This document shows positions 1-8,158 of a stretch of 64,000 nt of DNA, piece by piece. The notes beneath the pieces were generated by a model. It saw only the letters and a list, made by a program, of their open reading frames with translations. It did not search any database and was not told the DNA's origin. Location of the stretch: NCBI GenBank assembly GCA_900537185.1, contig LS999829.1:124275-188274 (forward strand). The letters run 5' to 3'. The stretch is from Cytophagales bacterium Alg240-R148. Its GTDB lineage: Bacteria > Bacteroidota > Bacteroidia > Cytophagales > Cyclobacteriaceae. The position numbers and the translations under genes are program-made. Within the stretch, counting starts at the first letter, position 1, and each line of letters opens with the position of its first letter.

Positions 1-1683
1 GATATTGAAATTAAGACTTACAACAAAAGTGCTGTAGCGAACTTTCAAGCAGTAACTTATAATTTGGAGAACGGTAAGATTGTAGAATCAAAAGTTTCAA
101 AGAAAAATATATACACAGAAGAGAATAACAAGTACTTCCAGACTAAAAAGTTTTCCTTTCCAGATTTAAAAAAAGGCTCGATAATTGAATTTAAATATTC
201 TACAGAATTGGGCTCTGCCTTTGCCCTCAACACCTGGTATTTTCAGCACGACATCCCATCTCTGTATTCGGAGTATGAAATACGCTATCCAAAATTTATT
301 GATTACAAGATAATATCCAGTGGGTATGTACCAATGTTCGACGTTAAAAACGCCAGTGTTTCTGTAGTAATGGATGGCCAACCTACCATCAACCATTTAA
401 AAAATTGGAAAGCGAAAAACATTCCTGCCTTTATTGAAGAGCCCTATATGGCTTCTTCTAGAGATTACATTTCAAGTTTAAGGTTTGAAATAGCCTCCAT
501 CGAAATACCTGGCAGGGTATATGAAACCTATCTACCAGATTCCTATAGTGCACTAAGCAAACAACTGGCTTTAGAAGAAAATGGTATTGGATATGACATC
601 AAACGTTCAGGTTATTATAAAAAAGACATGGAACGGTTACTGAACGCACCTTCAGAAGTAGAAAAAATGAAAAACATTTATTACTTCTTACAAAAAAAGC
701 TGCAACTAGATGATGATTTTGATGGAGAAGGTCCCAAGCAAACTTACATTGCCGGGCGCGGTTCTGATCGAATGATCAATGCGATTCTAACTTCCATGTT
801 AAAAACGGCAGGTTTTGAGGCCTACATTGTTTATTTAAGCAAACGCAATAGGGGGAAATTGCATCCTTTTTATGCCTTTCGACAACAATTCAACCATACT
901 GCTGTATTGGTCCGTTACAACAATGAAGAAATTCTATTGGATGCCAGCGATAAAAGTTTGCCTTTTGGCGTTTTACCTTATTCTTCTTTGAATGACAAGG
1001 GGTTGGTGGTGAGCAGCAACAGTCTGGTTTGGGTTGACCTTGCACCAAATTTTAAAGAAACTGAAACCTTATCGGCTCAGTTAACTTTTGAAGACGATGT
1101 TTTGACCGGTGACATTTCTTATACTTTTAAAGGGTACAACGCTCTGTCTAGAATAAGCCAAGTAAGGGTAAAAGGAGAATCAGTTTTCAAAGAAAAATAC
1201 ATGGAGGAAAATAGCGAATGGGACATCCATGCATTAGAACTGGTAGAAATGAGCAAAGAAAAGTCTATTTTCAAACAGAAAGCAAATGCAACAACTGAGG
1301 GAGCTTCGGAATTTTTAGGCAACATAATTTATCTATCGGCATGCCCAGTAAATCCAATAAAGGAGAATCCTTTTAAATTAGAGAACCGGGTATACCCTGT
1401 TGAATTCTCGGTTCCATTTGCTAAAACCAAAATCTTTACCATAAAAATCCCTGAAGGGTTTGATGTAGATGAAATGCCAAAACCCATTTCAATGAGTATG
1501 CCGGATGGAACTGGTAAATTCCTATACAACATACAAAAAATGAACGGTGCGGTGCAAGTATATATGAAATTCGAGATCAAAAAATCAATGTATACACAAA
1601 TCGAATACCCTGCACTAAAAGAATTTTACGGGCAGGTGATAAATAAACTCAACGAACAAATTGTACTTAAAAGAAGTTTATAA
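1..1683 (+). CDS. DUF3857/transglutaminase-like protein, 5' truncated, catalytic Cys replaced
   Basis: The reading frame is open from base 1, so the N-terminus (signal peptide and most of the DUF3857 beta domain) lies outside the window; the TTG at 64 is not a real start. The middle of the protein has the transglutaminase-like core and the end has the beta domain usual for DUF3857 proteins. Aligned by eye with the downstream gene, the position of the catalytic Cys (GDCK motif) holds Asp (GAT at 766-768, in GSDR), while the His (QFNH, CAT at 895-897) is kept. It is therefore probably not an active Cys protease or transglutaminase. The stop overlaps the next start (TAATG), which indicates translational coupling. 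Exported location is inferred from the downstream paralogue. Confidence 0.85.
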   Translation, partial: DIEIKTYNKSAVANFQAVTYNLENGKIVESKVSKKNIYTEENNKYFQTKKFSFPDLKKGSIIEFKYSTELGSAFALNTWYFQHDIPSLYSEYEIRYPKFIDYKIISSGYVPMFDVKNASVSVVMDGQPTINHLKNWKAKNIPAFIEEPYMASSRDYISSLRFEIASIEIPGRVYETYLPDSYSALSKQLALEENGIGYDIKRSGYYKKDMERLLNAPSEVEKMKNIYYFLQKKLQLDDDFDGEGPKQTYIAGRGSDRMINAILTSMLKTAGFEAYIVYLSKRNRGKLHPFYAFRQQFNHTAVLVRYNNEEILLDASDKSLPFGVLPYSSLNDKGLVVSSNSLVWVDLAPNFKETETLSAQLTFEDDVLTGDISYTFKGYNALSRISQVRVKGESVFKEKYMEENSEWDIHALELVEMSKEKSIFKQKANATTEGASEFLGNIIYLSACPVNPIKENPFKLENRVYPVEFSVPFAKTKIFTIKIPEGFDVDEMPKPISMSMPDGTGKFLYNIQKMNGAVQVYMKFEIKKSMYTQIEYPALKEFYGQVINKLNEQIVLKRSL

Positions 1684-3590
1684 TGAGACGCCTTTCCTTT
1701 ATTTTAACTATCTGTTGCTTGGTGGCAATTCAAGTCCAAGCACAATACAACTACCCTGTTGCCTATATACCGGATGCTTTAAAAACAAACGCCAATGTGG
1801 TGGTTAGAGAAAGTACGACTCTGATCGATATTGATCCAACTTTTTCCGTTCGTGAGCATTATAAAATAGTTTATACCATTTTAAATTCTAATGGAGACGA
1901 CGATGCTCTGATCTATATTCCATACGATGAAGATAGAAAAGTAAAAAACGTAAAGGCCAATGTATACGATGCCAGGGGTTTGAAACTAGAAAATATCGGC
2001 AAAAACGATATTTACGACCAAAGTTACAGCGATGGTAGTTTTGAAGTGACGGATTCAAGAATAAAGATTATTGATTTGAGACAAAAAACTTACCCTTACA
2101 CTGTAGAAGTTAAGTTTGAAATTGCAAAAAAATACATTTACCAGTACCGCAGTTGGTTTCCAATAGAAGGCGAACATACAGCAGTTCAAAAATCTACCTA
2201 CACGGTACATTTTCCACCTGGCCTAGAGCCCAGGATTTTTTCTAAAAATATTGGGGATCCAGTGAAAGGGCAGGTAAAAGAAAAATCTTCCTACTCTTGG
2301 TCGGTTGCCAATTTAATGGCCATGGAATCTCAGTCTTTAGCACCGCCGCTTACAGAGTTGTACCCGTATGTTCGGTTGGCGCCTTCTAATATTTCTATGG
2401 ACAAACGCCATGGCGCTGCCGAATCCTGGAAAACCTTTGGTCAGTGGTTTTATGAACTCAACAAAAACAGAGACGACTTGTCTACCTCCTCCCAAGCCAA
2501 GGTACGGTCACTGATAGATGGGGCTACTACAGAAAGAGAAAAAATCAAAACCATTTACGAATATCTTCAGAACAATACCCGCTATGTAAGCGTTCAACTC
2601 GGCATTGGTGGCCTGCAAACATTTGAAGCGGATTTTGTGGACCAAAACCGTTGGGGAGATTGCAAATCCTTAACCAACTACACCAAAGCGATGTTAAAAG
2701 TAGCGGGCATCCCTTCTTATTTTGCATTGGTGGAAGCTGGTAAAAATGCAAGAAAAGTAGAAGCCTCTTTTCCTAGCGACCAATTCAATCATGTAATTTT
2801 ATGTGTACCTCAAAAACAAGATACCATTTGGCTGGAATGCACTTCTCAAAAAGGACCATTTGGGTATATGGGCAATTTTACTGGAGATAGGAATGTGTTG
2901 GTGGTTAACGAATCGGGAGGCCACTTGGTTCGCACACCTGTATACGCAATGGAAGAAAACACCACCAATAGAACGGTGGATATTGCCATTGATGCGGATG
3001 GAATGGCCAAGATAAAAGTAGAAGCCAAATACCAGGCACTGGAATATGAAGACCTGGGGATGAATTTCGCAATCCACCAGTCTGCCGATAAGCAGAAAAA
3101 ATGGTTGTATAAAAAATTACAACTCAACAACGCCAAAATCAATTCTTTTAAACTGGAACAAAAAGGAGAAGAAATTCCTGTTGGTATAGAAAACATTGAT
3201 TTAGAAATAAGAAACTTTGCAAAAGTTAGTGGAAAGCGTTTTTACTTCGAACCCAATGTGTTTAATAAAATCCAATGGATACCTCCGAAATCCTCAGAAA
3301 GAATACACGATATCGTTCTAAAAACAGATTGGCAAAACAAAGATGTTGTGAACATATCTGTACCTGAAAACATTAGTCCAGAATACATTCCTGAACCAAT
3401 CGCTTTTACATCAGCCTTTGGGACGTACGAAATGTCAATTGAAAATATTGAAGGATCTTTGGTTTATACTAGAAAGATTACCATTAACAAAGGAAGCTAC
3501 GACAAATCCCTATATCCGCAACTAATTGACTTTTATAAGAAAATAAAAAAATCGGATAAGAGCAAGGTTGTTTTCTTGAAGAAAACTTAG
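1683..3590 (+). CDS. Exported DUF3857 and transglutaminase-like domain protein, catalytic residues present
   Basis: 635 residues. A signal peptide ends near residue 20 (VQAQ). A DUF3857 domain is followed by a transglutaminase-like core. The catalytic Cys is C327 in WGDCKSL (TGC at 2661-2663) and the His is H370 in QFNHVIL (CAT at 2790-2792); the acidic partner probably lies in the WLECTS segment. Members of this family are exported proteins of Bacteroidota whose substrates are unknown. The start overlaps the stop of the upstream Cys-less paralogue by one base, so the two are likely made together. It converges on tag, with a 4-base overlap of the ends. A second pair of this type lies at 58894-62726. 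Confidence 0.9.
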   Translation: MRRLSFILTICCLVAIQVQAQYNYPVAYIPDALKTNANVVVRESTTLIDIDPTFSVREHYKIVYTILNSNGDDDALIYIPYDEDRKVKNVKANVYDARGLKLENIGKNDIYDQSYSDGSFEVTDSRIKIIDLRQKTYPYTVEVKFEIAKKYIYQYRSWFPIEGEHTAVQKSTYTVHFPPGLEPRIFSKNIGDPVKGQVKEKSSYSWSVANLMAMESQSLAPPLTELYPYVRLAPSNISMDKRHGAAESWKTFGQWFYELNKNRDDLSTSSQAKVRSLIDGATTEREKIKTIYEYLQNNTRYVSVQLGIGGLQTFEADFVDQNRWGDCKSLTNYTKAMLKVAGIPSYFALVEAGKNARKVEASFPSDQFNHVILCVPQKQDTIWLECTSQKGPFGYMGNFTGDRNVLVVNESGGHLVRTPVYAMEENTTNRTVDIAIDADGMAKIKVEAKYQALEYEDLGMNFAIHQSADKQKKWLYKKLQLNNAKINSFKLEQKGEEIPVGIENIDLEIRNFAKVSGKRFYFEPNVFNKIQWIPPKSSERIHDIVLKTDWQNKDVVNISVPENISPEYIPEPIAFTSAFGTYEMSIENIEGSLVYTRKITINKGSYDKSLYPQLIDFYKKIKKSDKSKVVFLKKT

Positions 3591-4174
3591 GCTATTTGGG
3601 TAAGTTCCTTGTACCGATAACATTCTTTTGTATGGTCCATAACAAGCCCACATGCCTGCATGTGGGCATATAAGATGGTGCTGCCAACAAACTTAAATCC
3701 CCGTTTTTTGAGGTCTTTTGACAGGGCGTCGGATTGCGGTGAAGTGGCTGGCACTTCTGCTGCTGTCTTCCAATGGTTGTGCACAGGCTTGCCACCTACA
3801 AAACCCCATATATAGTCAGAAAAAGAGCCTACTTCTTTCTGAATTTCTAAAAAGAGCGATGCATTGTGTATGGCCGCATCAATTTTTAATTTGTTTCTTA
3901 TAATGCCTTTGTCACGGTAGAGTTTTTGTTTTTTGTTTTCATCATACAGGGCAACAAGAGCTGGATCAAAATTACTGAATGCTGCCCGGTAGCCATTCCT
4001 TCTTTTTAATACAGTTGCCCAACTCAAGCCTGCCTGAGCGGATTCCAATATTAAAAATTCAAAATGTTTTCTATCGTCTCTTGTGGGCACGCCCCATTCC
4101 TCATCGTGGTATTTTTCATATGCACTGCCCCTGTCCAAACACCAATCACATTTAGAAATTGTTTTTGTAATCAT
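3587..4174 (-). CDS. tag: DNA-3-methyladenine glycosylase I
   Basis: 195 residues, the normal length for Tag. The enzyme removes 3-methyladenine from alkylated DNA in base excision repair, in the cytoplasm. The N-terminus has CDWC and YHDEEWG; the C-terminus has the MDHTKEC segment. In E. coli Tag the equivalent Cys and His residues bind a structural zinc. The central LSWATVLKRR segment is typical of the HhH glycosylase fold of this family. The gene stands alone, convergent with the DUF3857 gene (4-base overlap) and divergent from the large T9SS-type gene. Identification rests on motif and length recognition. Confidence 0.95.
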   Translation of the reverse strand: MITKTISKCDWCLDRGSAYEKYHDEEWGVPTRDDRKHFEFLILESAQAGLSWATVLKRRNGYRAAFSNFDPALVALYDENKKQKLYRDKGIIRNKLKIDAAIHNASLFLEIQKEVGSFSDYIWGFVGGKPVHNHWKTAAEVPATSPQSDALSKDLKKRGFKFVGSTILYAHMQACGLVMDHTKECYRYKELTQIA

Positions 4175-4289
4175 CTAATTTTATTATATTGAAATAGAAA
4201 ATGCACTTACCATTTTATAGTTTTCGTAATATATAGATAATTCTACGTAATTTGCCCTGCTTTTTCAGTGATTTACGCATTCTAGAGTA

Positions 4290-7200
4290 ATGAAAACCAG
4301 TTTTATGAAGAAACTTTTTACCGCAATATTAGTATTGTCCTTGAGTAGTTATTCTGTTGGACAAGTTTGTAATTCTAATGACTTCAACCCTACAGGTGCT
4401 CAGAAAGAACTCCTTAACCAGGCCTTCTTACAACCACTATCGGTTGCCAATCAATATGTGAATGTTGCAGTGGATGTAGACCACGACCTCTATTTGGATC
4501 TGGACCAAGACTCTGCTAAAACCTACCAATTCGTTTACCAACTGTTGGAGCAAAGTGCGGCGCCATTCATAAGCCAATTTGGAGTTAATTTGAACGTGGT
4601 GGACGTACACATGCACAAAACAGACGATGGTTTTACCAGCACGGGAAGAAGGGATTTATTCGCGAATTATTACAGGAATAACATGGGCCATATCAACCGA
4701 GATATCGCCATTCATTTATCTTCTGAAAACGATAACGAAGATTCTTTTATTGGTGGTTTGTGTCAAGCGGACAACGGATACGGTGTGGTGATGAATGTTA
4801 CAGAAAATATTGTCGCGCATAACTCCAACCCAACTTTATTAAATCTAACGCATGTATTAGGCCATCTTTTTGGTGCAGTCCATTCCAATAATTGCTTTTG
4901 GGGTGCTCCAATTGACAATTGTGCCGCACCAGAAGGCGGCTGTTCTCAACTACCAGAAAATTCTTCCCTCAATGGAAGTATCATGAGCCAATGCGCCACC
5001 AAAGATTTGTTATTCCATCCTACTATAGCCAACTACATTGGCAACTTTTCAAATTCTTGTTGGAATGTTGACGGCAGTATTGCGCAAAGCCCTGCCGTCC
5101 TCTACCCAAGCAATGCCGCATCAAATATAGCCTTAAGTACTAGCCTGTACTGGAACAACATAGAAGGGGCCAACCAATACCAACTTCAAATAAGTACTGC
5201 TTCTGACTTTTCAACTTTGCTGGTTGACACTGTAGTACATTTTCCATTTTACAATGCGACGGAATTAAGCCTCAATACAACCTATTTCTGGAGAACCAAC
5301 GGTATCAATTCTGTGGGCCCTGGACCTGCTTCTGCAGCGGCATCCTTTTCAACAAAAAACACAGTGATCGGGCTCCTCCCAGACACCCCCGTTTTAGGTG
5401 GCCCTGCCAACAACAGTTACCAGCCAACCAACCCCACTTTAAGTTGGGGTTTGGACCCCAGTGCTACCAGCTATACAGTCGAATACTACGATAAAAGCAA
5501 CTTGCTTATCAATAGTGCTACCACCACTGGAAACAGCCATGTTATAGCGGAGGTATTGGACCAAGACGACGCAATTTTATGGCGAGTAAAAGCACACAAC
5601 GCCAATGGCAATTCCAATTTTTCCAATTTCAAAACATTTATTACTCCTTTTGGACTGACTTTAAATAGTCCGGCAAATAATGCCATTAATGTAAGTTTAG
5701 ACGGGGCCGTTTCGTGGGAACCAGATGCAGGCAGTGCCGGCGTAAGCTATTACCTTGAAATTTCAGAAAATGCAGACTTTTCCCTCCCTGTATTGTCAGA
5801 ATCCTTTCACGAAGTAATAATACCCGGGTCGGACAACGAAATCTCTGCACCATATACTTATTTCAAGCCCAATACCACGTATTTTTGGCGCGTTCGATAC
5901 GATGTGAATACGATTGAAAGTGGTTGGCCTTCTTATTCGGGCAGTTGGTATGGGAGACAATTTGCGACCATCAGTTCTTCGTGCATTGCGCCTACTAACT
6001 TTTCGGTACTCATTGACGTTGAAAATGATGTCAATCTCAGCTGGGACGCAATAGCAGGTGCTGAGGGTTATTTTATTGAATATAAAAAAACAGCCGATGT
6101 TCCGTGGACAGTTGCCTCTACAACTAACAATACCTACCAACTTAGCGGGCTGTTGGAAAATACAGACTTCATGGTGCGTGTTCGTGAATTTAGGTGCGAC
6201 CAATATACCACCACAACAAATTTCAACATCAATAGTTGCTTAGAGCCCAACAATGTAAGCCTATCCAGCGCAACGGACGATGCGCTAAACATTGCTTGGG
6301 ACATGGTGAATGGCAGTAACAACTACCTCCTCCAATACAAAGAAAAAGACGATTTAAATTGGATATCTGTTGTGGTAGTTGGCTTGACTTATCAAATAAA
6401 TTCTCTTTTGCCCTACACAGAATACGAAGTACGCGTTGCGGATGCCAATTGTAGGCGCATAGGTGTTTCCAACCTATTTACCACACTCCAAACGTGTTTA
6501 CAGCCACAAAACCCTACTTTTTTCCCTTCAACGGACACTTCTGTTACCCTAGCCTGGCAACCTATTGAGGGCGCCATTGCTTTTACCATAGAATATAAAA
6601 AAGTAGCAGAATCTACTTGGTCCACAGTTCGATCTACCAACTCATCGTATAAATTGGACGGGTTAGATGGCAATGTAGCATATGAGTACCGGGTTACCAT
6701 GGAAGGCTGTGCCTTGTATTCGCCACTATCCAATTTTTCGATTGTAGTATGCGACCCTCCGAGCAATGTAGCGGCAGCTGAAATTACCACTACTTCCGCC
6801 ATTATTAATTGGGAACCAGCCAATGGGGGTGCTAATTATGTAGTTGAATATAAATTACAATCTGATTCAGAATGGCCCAACAGCCTCAATGTAACAGGTA
6901 CCACTACAACTTTGAATGGTTTGACCAATGGTACAGACTACCAAGTTCGCGTTTATGAAGCTGGCTGTGGTGAAAGATCTTCTATTGTGCAAGTAACGAC
7001 CAAAGCTTGTGAGACCATTACCAATTTCAATGAATCTGAACTTGGCCCCACTAGTATTTCGATTTTATGGTTTTCCAACCAATCGGGTGTTCAATATGAT
7101 TTTGAGTATAAATTAACTTCTAGCGCAACGTGGACAGTTGAAGTGGTAGACAACCCATTGATTACTCTATCGGACTTGACTCCGGGTGTTACCTATGAAT

Positions 7201-7523
7201 ACCGTGTAAAAATTAGTTCTTGTGACAATTACAGCAGCATTAAGAATTTTAATATTGGGGGAGAAATAACTGCTCTGGAAGCAGACAAGACTACAGCAAT
7301 ATCCATTTACCCCAACCCTGCATCGGATTGGATCCATATTAAAATGCATAGCGAAAAGATTCAACAGGCGCAACTTTATGATGTAAATGGCAAGTTGATT
7401 TGGTCAAAAGTATACAATGCGTTGGAAGTGCAAATGGATTTAGAGGGAATTAAGAAAGGAGCTTACATTCTTGTTATTCAAACCGATCAAAAACCCTATT
7501 CTAAATTTATAGAAATCCAATAA
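4290..7523 (+). CDS. T9SS-sorted multi-FnIII protein with degenerate reprolysin-like metalloprotease domain
   Basis: 1077 residues; an internal ATG at 4305 would also give a good signal peptide (MKKLF...SVGQ). Residues about 30-260 resemble a reprolysin/metzincin head: H188, H192 and H198 form the spacing HxxxHxxGxxH, and an SIMSQC segment could be the Met-turn. The catalytic Glu after the first His is Val189 (GTA at 4854-4856), so protease activity is doubtful. Three FnIII-like domains follow, then about five FnIII repeats of roughly 85 residues, each starting near a Cys-x-x-P. The last 80 residues (IYPNPASD... to KFIEIQ) are a type A T9SS sorting domain. The protein is probably secreted or surface-anchored through type IX secretion. 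No partner gene is adjacent. Confidence 0.85.
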   Translation: MKTSFMKKLFTAILVLSLSSYSVGQVCNSNDFNPTGAQKELLNQAFLQPLSVANQYVNVAVDVDHDLYLDLDQDSAKTYQFVYQLLEQSAAPFISQFGVNLNVVDVHMHKTDDGFTSTGRRDLFANYYRNNMGHINRDIAIHLSSENDNEDSFIGGLCQADNGYGVVMNVTENIVAHNSNPTLLNLTHVLGHLFGAVHSNNCFWGAPIDNCAAPEGGCSQLPENSSLNGSIMSQCATKDLLFHPTIANYIGNFSNSCWNVDGSIAQSPAVLYPSNAASNIALSTSLYWNNIEGANQYQLQISTASDFSTLLVDTVVHFPFYNATELSLNTTYFWRTNGINSVGPGPASAAASFSTKNTVIGLLPDTPVLGGPANNSYQPTNPTLSWGLDPSATSYTVEYYDKSNLLINSATTTGNSHVIAEVLDQDDAILWRVKAHNANGNSNFSNFKTFITPFGLTLNSPANNAINVSLDGAVSWEPDAGSAGVSYYLEISENADFSLPVLSESFHEVIIPGSDNEISAPYTYFKPNTTYFWRVRYDVNTIESGWPSYSGSWYGRQFATISSSCIAPTNFSVLIDVENDVNLSWDAIAGAEGYFIEYKKTADVPWTVASTTNNTYQLSGLLENTDFMVRVREFRCDQYTTTTNFNINSCLEPNNVSLSSATDDALNIAWDMVNGSNNYLLQYKEKDDLNWISVVVVGLTYQINSLLPYTEYEVRVADANCRRIGVSNLFTTLQTCLQPQNPTFFPSTDTSVTLAWQPIEGAIAFTIEYKKVAESTWSTVRSTNSSYKLDGLDGNVAYEYRVTMEGCALYSPLSNFSIVVCDPPSNVAAAEITTTSAIINWEPANGGANYVVEYKLQSDSEWPNSLNVTGTTTTLNGLTNGTDYQVRVYEAGCGERSSIVQVTTKACETITNFNESELGPTSISILWFSNQSGVQYDFEYKLTSSATWTVEVVDNPLITLSDLTPGVTYEYRVKISSCDNYSSIKNFNIGGEITALEADKTTAISIYPNPASDWIHIKMHSEKIQQAQLYDVNGKLIWSKVYNALEVQMDLEGIKKGAYILVIQTDQKPYSKFIEIQ

Positions 7524-7526
7524 AAA

Positions 7527-7547
7527 AAGGAGGCTACCAACCTCCTT
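7527..7547. terminator. Bidirectional hairpin terminator
   Basis: A perfect 7-bp stem (AAGGAGG/CCTCCTT) with a 7-base loop lies 3 bases after the stop of the FnIII gene and between two convergent genes. The A run on the left (7522-7528) becomes a T run for the minus-strand gene. Confidence 0.7.
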
Positions 7548-7555
7548 CCATTATT

Positions 7556-7915
7556 TTATACCCATTCTTCCGTATCAGGAGGGCAAATTGGTGGGCAATC
7601 GCCTCCGTAATTATAAAAAGTTGAATCTCCTTCTCCTTCTGCACTTAAGGATTTAAGCTCTTTATTGTCCTTTATTATTTTTCCATCTTCAGTGGCAGCG
7701 GCCAAAACGGAAGTTAATTTGTTATCACTATTTTCACCATAAATAACCCAAATACCAGCAGCATTTGGCTTCGCTAACAATTCTTCAAAGACTTTTCTAT
7801 TGAAAAAGGTCGCCTTGGTTTGGTCCTTTTTCCTAGACTTTTCAAATTTGTCTATTTCTTCTTTTGCTACCTTATCAGAGATAGCTTTTCCAGCATTCGG
7901 ATTAAATTTTGACAT
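7556..7915 (-). CDS. Small protein of unknown function with C-terminal CPPICP motif
   Basis: 119 residues, no signal peptide. The first half is lysine-rich and probably helical (KEEIDKFEKSRKK). The middle has alternating hydrophobic segments (GIWVIYGEN, LTSVLAAA). The tail is Gly/Cys/Pro-rich (GGDCPPICPP) and ends in acidic residues. From memory this resembles small uncharacterised proteins common in Bacteroidota: a K/R-x-F helix, a GIRIYYG-like strand, a VLVGVD-like strand and a C-terminal CPPxC. I know no function for them. The gene is monocistronic and separated from the convergent FnIII gene by a hairpin. The two Cys could bind metal or form a disulfide; that is a guess. Confidence 0.75.
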   Translation of the reverse strand: MSKFNPNAGKAISDKVAKEEIDKFEKSRKKDQTKATFFNRKVFEELLAKPNAAGIWVIYGENSDNKLTSVLAAATEDGKIIKDNKELKSLSAEGEGDSTFYNYGGDCPPICPPDTEEWV

Positions 7916-8087
7916 GTTTAAATTTATTAGTTAAAAATTACATTAATATAATTATCTATTCCGAATTTCTATGCAGAATTTTGATTTTCAGAAAATAATA
8001 ACAGTAAAAACATACAAAACCATCCAATTTGAGGGAGAAGGTTTACTTACCAGCATCCCTGCTCCAATGTTAAGTTTTTGTTAATTT

Positions 8088-8119
8088 TTTGCGTCATATG
8101 TTAACATTGTGTTACTTTG
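8088..8119 (+). promoter_or_regulatory. Candidate Bacteroidota sigma-A promoter
   Basis: TTTG at 8088-8091, a 20-base spacer, then TTACTTTG at 8112-8119, which matches 7 of 8 positions of TAnnTTTG. Transcription would start around 8125, giving a short leader before the purine-rich ribosome-binding site at 8144-8153. Confidence 0.45.
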
Positions 8120-8143
8120 TTATTATATTAAGATTAACAACGT

Positions 8144-8153
8144 AGAGGAGGAG
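8144..8153 (+). promoter_or_regulatory. Shine-Dalgarno-like site that decides an ATA start
   Basis: AGAGGAGGAG contains a full GGAGG (8147-8151) ending 7 bases before ATA at 8159. Such strong sites are uncommon in this phylum. Here it points to translation starting at an ATA codon just ahead of a complete signal peptide. Confidence 0.5.
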
Positions 8154-8158
8154 CAGCG

